Below, piece after piece: positions 25,073 through 34,161 of a stretch of DNA of 51,156 bases. The notes under the pieces are model-generated. The model did not search any database, was not told the DNA's origin, and saw nothing but the letters and a program-made list of their open reading frames with translations. The stretch is taken from IMG/VR virus record IMGVR_UViG_3300028430_000211, positions 1-51,156 of that record; one strand, given 5' to 3'. Each line of letters begins with the position of its first letter. The first letter of the stretch is position 1. The position numbers and the translations under genes were made by a program. The DNA is from a virus.

Positions 25073-25756
25073 CTACGGCGAAAGGAACTGCACGCCGACG
25101 ATGACCGAAGGCGTAGATGGAATGGCCGGGGTTACGCCCGCTGAGTAAGCTACGGACGGAAGGTGCTCGATGGTTACTGCGGTGTTGGACACCCGGAACA
25201 TGATCTGGGCGTAGTCGTTGGAAGCAACCACATCGACGATAATCGGCGTCACCGCCACAAGGTAGGCAGGCTCCCCGGCGGACTTCCGCGCCGGGATAGC
25301 GAACCGGGTGTTGGACCCAGCCACGTCCGTGCCGTTCTGGCGCAACCAGACGTCGATGGTCTCAAGGTCGTTGCTCGTGCTCTGAAACTGGATGCTATAG
25401 GAGATAATGTACTTGCCCGCGTGGGCGAAGGTTATACGCGAGCTGCTGGTAATGCTGATATCTACAGCGAAGTCTGTGCCAGTGTAGGTAACCGCATAGG
25501 CTTGGTCGATAGCAGCTGCCGACTGGTCTGCGGTACTGACCAGCTGAGCGTAAGGCACGTTAATGCCTTTGCCGTCTCCGATGAACTCCCCGCCCTGAAA
25601 GATATCGGCGGAATACTTCTCGGCATTCTGCGAGGTCCGCGAGTCCAGTTGGGAGAAGTACAGCTCTACGACGCGGACCAGTTGCCGCATATAGCCGGGG
25701 TCGTACTCCCCGGGTGGGTTCGGCAAGGCTGACGCCCTGAAGCGATCCATTGCCAT
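25073..25756 (-). CDS. tail-fibre-like protein with C1q-type beta domain
   Basis: This 227-residue protein starts at ATG 25756, overlapping the stop of the preceding gene (ATGA); 25750 is an alternative. A helical N-terminal part (DPGYMRQLVRVVELYFSQLD) is followed by a jelly-roll-like domain: GKYIISYSIQFQSTSND, then VWLRQNGTDVAGSNTR, and a hydrophobic C-terminal strand. This pattern is typical of C1q/TNF-like trimeric tips on phage fibres. It is likely a minor tail or receptor-contact protein. Confidence 0.75.
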   Translation of the reverse strand: MAMDRFRASALPNPPGEYDPGYMRQLVRVVELYFSQLDSRTSQNAEKYSADIFQGGEFIGDGKGINVPYAQLVSTADQSAAAIDQAYAVTYTGTDFAVDISITSSSRITFAHAGKYIISYSIQFQSTSNDLETIDVWLRQNGTDVAGSNTRFAIPARKSAGEPAYLVAVTPIIVDVVASNDYAQIMFRVSNTAVTIEHLPSVAYSAGVTPAIPSTPSVIVGVQFLSP

Positions 25757-27675
25757 CAGCGTTTGCCGTCCGGTCGGCCATCGAGGCGCGGGGCACCCAG
25801 CTGCCACTGGACCCCGAGGTTCTGAGACTGCACTCTAAGCGCCATCTGCCTCGCGCGTGCACGGACGAAGACCTGATCGGTGAACTGGCCAACCGCCGTC
25901 TGGACGACGCTCTGGGTGTCGAAGCTATCCGACTGGACCGCGCCACCGGGGAAGTTACGCGGGCGCAGGGACATGGTCAGCTGGGGCGTCACCGCCGTAG
26001 ACCCATCGAACGTAATGTCAGGAATGATCCTGCGGGTCAGGATAAAATTGTCCCCGTCATCGAGGTCGAAGTCCGAAGACTGGATGTAGCTGGTCATGGC
26101 CGAGCCATCGTCGTCCACGCCGTTCTCGTGGGAGTAGATGTAGCCCGTAGTCCCGCCGCCCGCCGTGTTGGCTGCTTGCGGGTAATGGCGCAGGGGGGTG
26201 TCAAGCCATGCCGTACGGGCCAGGGTCCCGTAGTACCAGATGCGCTCCAGATGGTTATAGACCACGTAGGCGTCGTTATACTGGCTCGTGGCCGTCGGGT
26301 AGAGCCACCAGATTTCGTTCCACTGCTCGTTGGTGCCACAGATAACCTGATCGGCTTGGGCGAGGTTGATGTTACCGAAAACGTGGTTGCGCAGGGTGCA
26401 GGGCAGGGTCTCCACCCGACCCGTGTAGGCGTAGAACTTATCCTGCCCCATCCAGTAGACCACGTTGGCGGCGGCGACGACCGCTTGCGCCGACATAATC
26501 GAGACGTTGTCCGCGTACTCTTGCAGCCCGAAGACGTCCGTCGTGCCGAGAAACTGGAGCGTGTAGAGGTGGGAGTCCGTCCAGATCAGGTGCTCCTGCC
26601 GGGTGGAAAGAGCCCTGACGATGAGCGAGCCTCTGGATACGCGGATATCTCCAGCGGAATTTGTCGTGCTGGGGGTCCAGTCGCCGGGGGTGTCTTGGTC
26701 TGCCCACCGAATAAGCAGAGGGTCGAAATCCGCCTCGCTCGTGCTGCCGAAAGGCACCGCGCCAAAAGCCAGCAGGTGCTTGTCCTGCTGGGAGACCATG
26801 AGCTGCCCGATCTTTACCGGTACGGCGCTAGCACTAAAACCCTCCGCCGTAGCGTAGTCTTGCAGGGCAACTGCCCGCGTCGCCAGTGCAGTGGTCGGGT
26901 TGTCGATTGTCCCCCGCGCCCACCAGAAAGCGGGGCCGTTGCGGATGTTCATGACGAGGTCATTGTCAAAATTCGAGAACCACCAGCTGCGCAGCGGGAA
27001 GTTAATGGGGGACGTGCTGCTGGAACCCCACGTGCCGCGACCCCACGTGCCCGTACCCCACCCGTAGCCAAAGGTCGTAATCGGGTAACCGGGCTCCAAA
27101 ATGAAGTCGAGCACGATGGCGGTGCCGCCCGTAGACGCCACGGAGGAAGTAGCCGACGTCGTGGTCGGGAAGGTGAAGATGAAATCGTCGACCCGGGTAA
27201 CGGTGTGAGTGGCGTTAATCTCCGAGGTGGGGATGCCCCCGATGGAGGCCCCAGCAACGCCCGAAACAGCCACGCTGTTTCCGGTATTGGCCCCGTGCGG
27301 TGTGGCTCCAAGATTGACCGTGACGACAGCCTGCCCGCTGCTTACGCTGACGCAGTTATTGGTAGTCGGGGAAGAAAGAGTGGGGGTGGACACCCGCAGG
27401 GGTGTGATATCGAAGATGTTGCCACCGACCTCGATATAGACGTTGGAGTTCGTCCCCAGCGCGAGGAAGTCACCCGAGTAGGTCGTGACCCAGTTCCACA
27501 TCTGACGGCAGTAGCCGTTGAACGGCGTAGCCGTGGTCTTCTTCCAACCGCCAAGCTTCTCAGGATACCCGGAGCGGAACCTGATCTTGTCACACGCGCG
27601 CCAGCCGCTCTCATTGGAGTAGTCGGTCTGGTCCCGGTTGATACCGGGCTTAAACTGGAGCTTGATGAACGGCAT
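25756..27675 (-). CDS. P22 gp10-like tail stabilisation / structural protein
   Basis: This 639-residue protein opens MPFIKLQFKPGINRDQTDYSNE and continues with a beta-rich body containing many short Gly/Asn turns and WxxW pairs, as in large phage tail hub proteins related to the P22 gp10 group. A late region (SDFDLDDGDNFILTRRIIPDI) is the type shared by these proteins. In P22 that protein plugs the portal channel and anchors the tail spike. It sits directly before the fibre-type genes in the transcript. The assignment is by overall resemblance. Confidence 0.7.
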   Translation of the reverse strand: MPFIKLQFKPGINRDQTDYSNESGWRACDKIRFRSGYPEKLGGWKKTTATPFNGYCRQMWNWVTTYSGDFLALGTNSNVYIEVGGNIFDITPLRVSTPTLSSPTTNNCVSVSSGQAVVTVNLGATPHGANTGNSVAVSGVAGASIGGIPTSEINATHTVTRVDDFIFTFPTTTSATSSVASTGGTAIVLDFILEPGYPITTFGYGWGTGTWGRGTWGSSSTSPINFPLRSWWFSNFDNDLVMNIRNGPAFWWARGTIDNPTTALATRAVALQDYATAEGFSASAVPVKIGQLMVSQQDKHLLAFGAVPFGSTSEADFDPLLIRWADQDTPGDWTPSTTNSAGDIRVSRGSLIVRALSTRQEHLIWTDSHLYTLQFLGTTDVFGLQEYADNVSIMSAQAVVAAANVVYWMGQDKFYAYTGRVETLPCTLRNHVFGNINLAQADQVICGTNEQWNEIWWLYPTATSQYNDAYVVYNHLERIWYYGTLARTAWLDTPLRHYPQAANTAGGGTTGYIYSHENGVDDDGSAMTSYIQSSDFDLDDGDNFILTRRIIPDITFDGSTAVTPQLTMSLRPRNFPGGAVQSDSFDTQSVVQTAVGQFTDQVFVRARARQMALRVQSQNLGVQWQLGAPRLDGRPDGKR

Positions 27676-28043
27676 CAGGGTGGCACCACTTCAATCCAAG
27701 ATAGCGTCGGCTCGTCCCAGCGGTAGAACTTCCCGTTGTTCGGCATAGGGGTAGGGGGAACCCAATCGTAGGTCGTCGTGTTCAGCGTCCAGCTTGGGTA
27801 GGGTTGCGGCGGAATAAAGGCGTTGAGGGCTGCGTTGAAAGTATAGCCGATACCCGCGTAGCGCACGCGGAAGGTGTTATTGTAGCTGGTCTGCACCCAG
27901 CGGGTGTCAGCGCCAAAGAGGGACTGGCAGAAGGCAATGCCTTTGGCCTCGCTCTCTTGGCCGTTGACCGTAATGTCCTCGTTGTTCACCACGATGACGC
28001 GGAGAACGATGTTGCTGAGATCAAGTTCAGCGAAATGAGCCAT
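27675..28043 (-). CDS. conserved small tail-associated protein
   Basis: This 122-residue protein starts MAHFAELDLSNIVLRVIVVN, contains WVQTSYNNTFRVRYAGIGYTF, and ends with a Pro/Trp-rich segment (YDWVPPTPMPNNGKFYRWDE). Proteins of this layout are frequent beside phage tail fibres, especially in aquatic phages. The repeated W-x-x-P pattern suggests a capping or interaction module. It shares bases with the genes on each side. Function is not established. Confidence 0.7.
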   Translation of the reverse strand: MAHFAELDLSNIVLRVIVVNNEDITVNGQESEAKGIAFCQSLFGADTRWVQTSYNNTFRVRYAGIGYTFNAALNAFIPPQPYPSWTLNTTTYDWVPPTPMPNNGKFYRWDEPTLSWIEVVPP

Positions 28044-29668
28044 TACGCAGTCCTCGTAAACGTGCCTGTGCCTGTAAATGTGTGGACGGTGTAGGAGCCT
28101 GAAGTGGTAACAGTGCCGCCAGACGCGGACATAGTACCGGTCAGATAGCGGATAACCACAACGCCAGAACCCCCGTTGCCGCCGATGCTGCCCGCGCCGC
28201 CGCCGCCGCCGCCGCGATTCGCGGTTGCATTCCCCCCCGACCCCGAGAAAGTACTGTTGCCGTTTCCCGCGTTAGTGCCTCCAGTTCCTCCCCCCGCGCT
28301 ACTAGCGATGCCTCCCCCGCCGCCAGACCCGTATACAGTCGCGGTACCGCTATAGTTATTTGATATGCCTTCGCCGCCGCTACCGCCGACGGAACCCGTT
28401 CCGTCCCCCCCCGCAGCAGAAGCTCCCCCACCGCCGCCAGCGCCGTAGTTTGCGGTACCTGTCCCGTTACCGCCATTGAAGAAGCTCCCACCGCCGCCGC
28501 CGCCTCTGGGGTTTGGGAACCACCCGCTTTTTTGGCCGCCATCGCCGCCAAGGCTGCTGATCGTTACGCCTGACGCCGTAATACTGCTGGTGCTTCCACC
28601 GGGGGCGTAGATACCGCTATTGGCTCCCGCACCGCCGCCGCCGACCGTAACAGTATAAGACCCAACAGCTAGCGCCGTGGTACCGAAAACTGCCCGCCCG
28701 CCGCCGCCGCCGCCGCCGCCGCCACCTTCGTCCGGCGTTGGATCGTTGTATGCGCCGCCGCCGCCGCCGCCGGAAATCAGTACGTCCACGGTTGCGTTGG
28801 GTTTTCCGGACAACACTGTAAACGTACCGGCACCGGTAAACCTATGCACGGTAAAAAAGTTGAGTTGCTCTTTGGTGCCGCCAGTGGCGTCCCCGGCTAT
28901 GGTTGGGTAGCGGAAGGCTACAAGTCCAGAACCCCCATTACCTCCGGACCAGTTGCTTGAATTGGAGGACCCTGCGCCGCCGCCGCCGCCGCCCTGGTTC
29001 GCGAGTGCGTTTTCCCCCGGCCCGGCGAACGTGCCGTTACCAGCACCCGACCCTCCAGCGCCTGCGGCAGTCCCCCCGAACTGCACGTTAACGCCGCCGC
29101 CGCCGCCGGAACCATATGTAAGAGTCGTGTTAGTGGCGACAGAAACCACGCCGGTACCGCCGTTCCCGGCGACAGTTCCCGTTGCGCTTTGCCCCGCAGT
29201 AGATGCTCCACCCCCTCCTCCGCCGCCCCGGCTAGCTATACCCGCGCCTCCGGAAGTACCCTGGCCGGACACCCCCGACCCCCCGGCGTACCCGTTGGCA
29301 CCGCCGCCCCCTGAACCGCCGCTAACCCCGGGGCCTGTTACTGCGCTGTTATCGCCCCCGCCTCCGCCCCCGCCAGTTGCGGTCAGCAAAGTACCCAGGC
29401 TGCTGTTTGACCCTGAGGCCCCTGTCCACGTGGAGCTTGTACCCCCCGCGCCAGCGCCACCCACCGTAATAGTGTACGCTTTAACCGGAAGCTTGAGACT
29501 ACCTGCGTAAGCGCCACCGCCTCCGCCTCCCCCGCCGCCCCCAAACCCCACGGCACCGCCGCCGCCGCCGCCCGCCGCGACAACGTAGTCTACAACCAAA
29601 ACATACTGGGTTCCGAACAGACCAACTGCCCTAGCGCTAGCGGCTGCGCGCGTGCTGAGGACCGCCAT
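28043..29668 (-). CDS. glycine-rich tail fibre / adhesin
   Basis: This 541-residue protein starts at ATG 29668 (MAVLSTRAAAS), overlapping the stop of the previous gene (TAATG). The frame is open further upstream, but there it is the neighbour's shadow. It is built of two similar halves. Each has a V-D-V-L/V strand, poly-Gly runs, (Y)T(V/I)TVGG(G/A)GAG, more GGSGGGG blocks and a closing TVH(T/R)FTG(T/A)GTF unit. Such glycine-rich domains form polyglycine-helix-like adhesin tips on phage fibres and evolve by loop changes. Confidence 0.8.
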   Translation of the reverse strand: MAVLSTRAAASARAVGLFGTQYVLVVDYVVAAGGGGGGAVGFGGGGGGGGGGAYAGSLKLPVKAYTITVGGAGAGGTSSTWTGASGSNSSLGTLLTATGGGGGGGDNSAVTGPGVSGGSGGGGANGYAGGSGVSGQGTSGGAGIASRGGGGGGGASTAGQSATGTVAGNGGTGVVSVATNTTLTYGSGGGGGVNVQFGGTAAGAGGSGAGNGTFAGPGENALANQGGGGGGAGSSNSSNWSGGNGGSGLVAFRYPTIAGDATGGTKEQLNFFTVHRFTGAGTFTVLSGKPNATVDVLISGGGGGGAYNDPTPDEGGGGGGGGGGRAVFGTTALAVGSYTVTVGGGGAGANSGIYAPGGSTSSITASGVTISSLGGDGGQKSGWFPNPRGGGGGGSFFNGGNGTGTANYGAGGGGGASAAGGDGTGSVGGSGGEGISNNYSGTATVYGSGGGGGIASSAGGGTGGTNAGNGNSTFSGSGGNATANRGGGGGGAGSIGGNGGSGVVVIRYLTGTMSASGGTVTTSGSYTVHTFTGTGTFTRTA

Positions 29669-30603
29669 TAGGCAAACCTTACCTGTGCAGCAAGGGCCGT
29701 AAACCCTACACCGGTCTTGATAATAGTGACGGTGTAGGCGTCGATAGAGGAAGCGTTCCCGGCGGCGGGGGTGTCTCCGTTTTGCCACTTAGGCGTTACC
29801 GCTGAGCCGTCAATCTGGAAGGCGGTTTGGTAGTAGGCCGTCGTTCCGTTGGTCACGAGGAAGACCAGGGTAATGCTCTCGCCGGTCGCCATCAGGGTGT
29901 TGAGCGAGGTGGAGCCGCTGCCACGGACGTTGAGCGTCCAGTTGCCGGAAGCGTTCGTGGTGTAGTAGAGAACCGACTGGGTCAGGACATCGTAGTTGAT
30001 GGTGCCGGTAGCCGCCGTGGCCGAAACTGTGACCTTCTCCACGGCGTTTTGAAGCTTGGCCCCTACGTCAGTAGCCGAGCCGTTGAAGGTCTGCCGGGCG
30101 GTAAACGTAGTGGCGTCCGAAGCACCGATAGCCCCGAGGTTTGCCCGCGCTGCGCTAGCAGTCGTAGCCCCCGTACCGCCGCCCGCGACGGAGAGGGCGG
30201 AGCCAAGAAAGTTCATCGCCTGAACCACATTGGTCCCGTCGTTGAACACGATGGTTGCGGCTCCGGCGGGGATAGCAACCCCGGTGCCCGTGGCGTTCTT
30301 GACGGTGATGGTCCCGTCAGTGCCGTTGTTGACGATGTACTGTTTCTCAATCGCCGGGACGACGAGGTTATACCCAGCGGTCGCCGTGCCCGTCAGGTTC
30401 AGGCGCAGATTTCGCGCCGTCTGAGAAGAACTGGAGTTGGTCAGGGTCAAGGTAACGTTGGCGTCGGAAAACGCCACGCTGGCCGAACCGGTGATGGCTT
30501 CTTGGACCGCCGTAAGGTTCGTATTGGTCTTGTCGCCCCACGTGGTGTCGTTCTCACCCGTGGTCATCAGCTCGAACTTGAGGTCGCTGTAGGTACTTCC
30601 CAT
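29668..30603 (-). CDS. tail fibre protein
   Basis: This 311-residue protein has an N-terminal MGSTYSDLKFELMTTGENDTT, which resembles the anchoring start of phage fibres. Beta-repeat segments follow, and then GGGTGATTASAARANLGA, the turn motif of many phage tail fibres, and a C-terminal strand-rich tip. It overlaps the glycine-rich adhesin downstream, so the two probably form one receptor-binding apparatus. The host receptor is unknown. Confidence 0.8.
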   Translation of the reverse strand: MGSTYSDLKFELMTTGENDTTWGDKTNTNLTAVQEAITGSASVAFSDANVTLTLTNSSSSQTARNLRLNLTGTATAGYNLVVPAIEKQYIVNNGTDGTITVKNATGTGVAIPAGAATIVFNDGTNVVQAMNFLGSALSVAGGGTGATTASAARANLGAIGASDATTFTARQTFNGSATDVGAKLQNAVEKVTVSATAATGTINYDVLTQSVLYYTTNASGNWTLNVRGSGSTSLNTLMATGESITLVFLVTNGTTAYYQTAFQIDGSAVTPKWQNGDTPAAGNASSIDAYTVTIIKTGVGFTALAAQVRFA

Positions 30604-30612
30604 CGCCTGTCC

Positions 30613-31248
30613 TTACGTAGGTATCTCTACCCAAACCACGGTGTTGCCGTCTACTACCGGAGTCCAGCCTCCCGCTTGAGCGTCATTGACCGGCTGCCAG
30701 TTCGGCGTCTGGCTCTCATTGACCGGACCCCAGACCAGCGCGGAAGACGTCAGGCCGAAACCCGAAACTCCCGTTGGATATACACTAGCACCACCAGTAA
30801 CGCTAGCCAACGCGCCAACCGCGCCCGTGCCGGAGACACCCGTGGCATCTGCAATGACTGAGCCGCCGCCAGTGGCGACGTTAACCGTACCAAGCTGCCC
30901 GGTGCTTTCAACACCAGTGGCCGGAGTATTTGCCCTGGCGACTGTGCTGGCGGTGTTAACCGTACCCGTGCCGGAGACACCCGTGACCGGAGTATTTGCC
31001 CTGGCGACGACCGAAACAGTTCCGGCTGCGCTAGTAGCCGCAACGCCCGTGACGTTAACGGTAACCGCACCGCCCGTCGTGACATCTACGGTTCCGACTG
31101 CGCCCGTGGCTTCGACGCCGGTAGCCGAGGTGTTCGCTGCCGCGACAACTGTTAGGGTTCCAAGTGCACCGGTAGCCTCAACGCCCGTGACGTTAACCGT
31201 TACGGAGCCTGTACCCGCCTGCGGGGAGAGCAGGGTAAGGAGGCTCAT
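30613..31248 (-). CDS. repeat-built structural protein (TGV-TG repeats)
   Basis: This 211-residue protein contains about seven units of roughly 20-25 residues on the pattern TGVxxTGxxGTVxV, with variants such as TGVEATGAVGTVDV and TGVSGTGAVGAL. The C-terminus is Trp/Pro-rich (WGPVNESQTPNWQPVND). The DNA also carries nearly identical short repeats (near 30921 and 30976). Beta-solenoid-like repeats of this kind occur in phage fibre and capsid-surface proteins. The protein probably decorates the virion. Confidence 0.7.
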   Translation of the reverse strand: MSLLTLLSPQAGTGSVTVNVTGVEATGALGTLTVVAAANTSATGVEATGAVGTVDVTTGGAVTVNVTGVAATSAAGTVSVVARANTPVTGVSGTGTVNTASTVARANTPATGVESTGQLGTVNVATGGGSVIADATGVSGTGAVGALASVTGGASVYPTGVSGFGLTSSALVWGPVNESQTPNWQPVNDAQAGGWTPVVDGNTVVWVEIPT

Positions 31249-31251
31249 GGC

Positions 31252-31542
31252 TTAACTCCGGTCGGAGCGCGGCTTGTCGTACTGTCCCGGGCGCTTACCT
31301 TCGTCGCGCTCAATCGCTTTTTCGCAGTGATGCGGGTCGATCCAATCGAGGATTTTGCAGAGCACGCACGCGAACTTGCGCCCCCGGCGCTTATCCTTAG
31401 CGATCCGGCTGCTGATCGTTTCGTCCTCGTCGCCACCAAAGAGGACGTTCAGAAGCTGATCCGTCGCCACAAACAGCCGCCTAAAATAAGTCAGGATCGG
31501 CCTGCCGGGGACATAGGTCGTGGGGGTCTCAAATTCTTTCAT
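31252..31542 (-). CDS. conserved phage protein with cysteine/histidine cluster
   Basis: This 96-residue protein has a hydrophobic, aromatic stretch (TYFRRLFVATDQLLNVLFGG). ETISSRIAKDKRRGRKFACVLC then leads to WIDPHHCEKAIERDEG. The Cys-x-x-Cys, Pro-His-His-Cys arrangement could bind a metal. Homologue-like sequences are common in short-tailed phages near fibre and lysis genes, without known function. It overlaps the next upstream gene by four bases. Confidence 0.65.
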   Translation of the reverse strand: MKEFETPTTYVPGRPILTYFRRLFVATDQLLNVLFGGDEDETISSRIAKDKRRGRKFACVLCKILDWIDPHHCEKAIERDEGKRPGQYDKPRSDRS

Positions 31543-31961
31543 GGCGGCAGGTTCCCCAGGATTCGCGCAGCGCGGCCAGGATCAAGAAAGCCCATCGCCT
31601 CAAGTGCGGGAAGGCCAGTCAAAATGTCCGGGTCATTCAGGCGGACTATGGGGGCCTCACTCAGCTTGTACTGGTAGACCGCGACCGTTGGGTTGGTTTT
31701 AGCCTCCTCTAGGAGCCTTGCGATTTCCTCGTTTGTGAACAGCCGTAGGAAGTCGATTTTGTTCAGTTCCATGCCGGATTGACCGGATGAACCAGAAACG
31801 CGCGTCAGCACAATGGCTACGCACTCTTCCGCCTCTTCTTGAGTCATAGGCTCGTCGCCGGGTTTATCCGGGTGATATTCTTGCCGGATAATGGGCCAAC
31901 CGTTTTCCAGTATGGCGTAAGCCCACCGGGTATCGACCTGATAGACTTCGGACGTAAACAT
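31539..31961 (-). CDS. structural-cluster protein of unknown function
   Basis: This 140-residue acidic protein starts MFTSEVYQVDTRWAYAILENG and contains a TQEEAEECVAIVLTRV helix and EEIARLLEEAKTNPTVAVYQYKL. The gene is locked between two others by short overlaps. Mixed alpha/beta composition and its location next to a large surface protein suggest a fibre-associated or assembly role. No family recognised. Confidence 0.55.
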   Translation of the reverse strand: MFTSEVYQVDTRWAYAILENGWPIIRQEYHPDKPGDEPMTQEEAEECVAIVLTRVSGSSGQSGMELNKIDFLRLFTNEEIARLLEEAKTNPTVAVYQYKLSEAPIVRLNDPDILTGLPALEAMGFLDPGRAARILGNLPP

Positions 31962-33655
31962 TAGATCAGCACCATCCGTTGAAGTTGCGCCGAGGTGGCG
32001 GACAGGTAAGTGATGAAATTGAGCGACCTGCCGTTGGTCGGGTCGTAATACATATCGAACAGCAGGCGAGCCCCCGCCACCGCCGCGCCCTGCGTAATGT
32101 TGTTGGTCGTGAGCGGAACCAGTTCGTTCTTCGCCACGCTGAACATGAAGAACCGGCCAGTGGCGTCCTTCTGCCCGTAGATTGTGCCGTCGCTGTCAGC
32201 CCAGGTTGAGCCGGTCGTGAAGGTTTCCGAACCCACATAGGTGATGCCGGAATACCAAGTGTTCGCCGCGATGTCGTAAACGTCGAGGGTGCTGGCGCCC
32301 GCAGCCCGGAACGAGTAGATAAAGCGCCCGTTCTGCCTCAGAGCGCCACCGGGGCCTCCCGCAGAACCTACACCGTTCCACGCGCTGTCGGAGACGTTGG
32401 CAATCCAGCTACCAGACGTTCCCGCGCCCGCAGCGCCACCGCGAGCCGCGACAGGCGAGATGGTGGCCCAGGTGTTGCCGCTGATGCTGTATTTGAACAG
32501 GGTGACCGCCGCACCACCGAGGAACCAGAAGGCGTTGTCGTCGGGCTCGATCACATACCGCGTCGTGGAGTCGAAGGCCGTCGTGACGGCACCGAAGGTC
32601 AACGCAGAGGTCGTGTTCGCCGTGATGACGGAGACCTGTCCCGCGCCGGTTCCGGCCACGGCACGGACCTGTTGCCCGATCCACTGAGACGCCGTCCAGG
32701 GTGTGCCTGTGCCCGCCGTGATGGTCGTTGTGGAACCCGCCGAGGCAACGTCCGACCAGAGCCCGCTAACCTCGTATTCGCTGGTCGTGTCAGGGTTGGT
32801 CGTCCACGCCGCGTCAACCGTCAGGATGGTGGCGGTGTTGGAGACGATGTAGCGATACTGGCCCGCACCCGTGCCGCTGACGATGGCGACCATGCGCCGG
32901 GCGAAGCCGTTCACTTCCCAGGAGCGCGTGGCGTCGGTGAGGGTCGAGGCCGCGCCCGCCGAAGCGATGCCGAGTTCGACCACGGTTTCCTTGGCCGGGG
33001 TGCCGATCAGGCAACCCTCGTTGGCCGTGATAGCGGGGCCGGAAGCGACGGAGCGCGAGGTCCAGGCGTTCGTGGCGTAGTCGTAGTAATTGAAGCCACT
33101 GGTCGCGCCCGGCACGTAAAGCCAGAACCGGCCCGTCAAAAGTTGAATGACGCTGGTATTGTCGAAGGCAGTGCCGTAGGTGTCCACCGTGGTAAACACG
33201 GCATTGGCCCCGAAGCCGTTGGCTCGAATGAAGCCTTCGAGGCCTCGGTTGGTTCCCGCCGTCACGCGGAAGCGGTAGCCGCCCACGTTGCGGGCCATCG
33301 TCAGGGTCGAGGTGAAGCTGTTGGTCGTTCCCGCCGATGCGGTGAAGGACGGTCCTGCCGGGTGAACAAAGCCCGCAGCGCCCGCACCATAAGTGCCCGC
33401 CGAGCCAGAGTTGGGAAGCTGGCCGAAGGCTTCTTCCTGCTTGTTATACCAGAAGATGGAAGACACGCCCGTCACATAGTAGGCTTGCCGCCCGGTATCG
33501 ACGGGGAGGTTGGGCAAGATACCCTGCGTTGCGCCAAGATTCAGGTTGTCGCCTACAAAGATTGAGCCCGCAGCCGATGCTACGGGGGCCGGTGTAAATA
33601 CAGGCTCCCAAATCTTGCGATGAACCTTCTTACGGAGATTGAGCGTCAGCGACAT
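31961..33655 (-). CDS. large beta-rich virion surface protein
   Basis: This 564-residue protein is rich in Thr, Ala, Gly and Ser. It has recurring short blocks such as DYATNAWTSRSVA, YSISGNTWATISPVA and DIAANTWYSGITY, that is, Y-D-x-x-x-N-x-W repeats as in beta-propeller (kelch-like) blades. SGTGAGQYRYIVSNTATILTVDAAW and GTGAGQVSVIT are duplicated G-T-G-A-G-Q strands. It is probably an external appendage that touches host glycans. It is followed closely by the next gene in the transcript. Confidence 0.65.
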   Translation of the reverse strand: MSLTLNLRKKVHRKIWEPVFTPAPVASAAGSIFVGDNLNLGATQGILPNLPVDTGRQAYYVTGVSSIFWYNKQEEAFGQLPNSGSAGTYGAGAAGFVHPAGPSFTASAGTTNSFTSTLTMARNVGGYRFRVTAGTNRGLEGFIRANGFGANAVFTTVDTYGTAFDNTSVIQLLTGRFWLYVPGATSGFNYYDYATNAWTSRSVASGPAITANEGCLIGTPAKETVVELGIASAGAASTLTDATRSWEVNGFARRMVAIVSGTGAGQYRYIVSNTATILTVDAAWTTNPDTTSEYEVSGLWSDVASAGSTTTITAGTGTPWTASQWIGQQVRAVAGTGAGQVSVITANTTSALTFGAVTTAFDSTTRYVIEPDDNAFWFLGGAAVTLFKYSISGNTWATISPVAARGGAAGAGTSGSWIANVSDSAWNGVGSAGGPGGALRQNGRFIYSFRAAGASTLDVYDIAANTWYSGITYVGSETFTTGSTWADSDGTIYGQKDATGRFFMFSVAKNELVPLTTNNITQGAAVAGARLLFDMYYDPTNGRSLNFITYLSATSAQLQRMVLI

Positions 33656-33658
33656 GTA

Positions 33659-34153
33659 TCAAACCTGAATGTTTGCGTAGATATGTTGGGGCAAAGATGC
33701 CGGATGATACTGTTGCGATTGTGCAACAACAAGTTGCGAGTTTGCACTGTTCGACGGCGAGAGGCTGCCCAGGGAAGTATGTGGTGTAGCGCTACTGATT
33801 TGGCTGACGTTTACCGCCGCGTTGCTTGGAATGGTAACTTGGAAGTCCGCAGCCGTAGCGTTCCGAACCGTGAGCGAAGGCGCACCCGCCGCTGAACCCA
33901 TCTGCCAGACCGAACGCAGGATCACTGAGATGGTGTTCAGCAACTCTTGCGTATAAGCGTTTTCCTCCACCACCGACCGAACCAGCATGGCCAGTTCGTT
34001 GCCAACCGGATCGGCTGTCCCGCCTTGGGCGTCGCCCTGCGAGACCCCGTCAGGCCCGAGCGTGAGCTTCATGCGCTGGTGCTGGACGCCGCCGATGTCG
34101 TCGGAAGCAACCGTTGCACCGGAACCGGGTGAGTAGCCGAGATTGTCAGCCAT
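33659..34153 (-). CDS. conserved virion protein
   Basis: This 164-residue protein starts MADNLGYSPGSGATVASDDIG, then VQHQRMKLTLGPDGVSQGDA. This head occurs in many unrelated tailed phages as a small structural protein. The middle helix (ELAMLVRSVVEENAYTQELLNTI) and a Ser/Gln-rich C-terminus follow. It is probably a fibre-anchor or surface component. It lies between the lysis pair and the propeller-like protein. Confidence 0.7.
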   Translation of the reverse strand: MADNLGYSPGSGATVASDDIGGVQHQRMKLTLGPDGVSQGDAQGGTADPVGNELAMLVRSVVEENAYTQELLNTISVILRSVWQMGSAAGAPSLTVRNATAADFQVTIPSNAAVNVSQISSATPHTSLGSLSPSNSANSQLVVAQSQQYHPASLPQHIYANIQV

Positions 34154-34161
34154 TGGGCGTC

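Noticed and set aside
25750-27726. Plus-strand open frame of 658 residues opposite the tail protein gene
   Set aside because: It is Arg/Gly/Val-rich with no family features, mirrors the third-position GC of the minus-strand gene, and lies against a clear structural protein.
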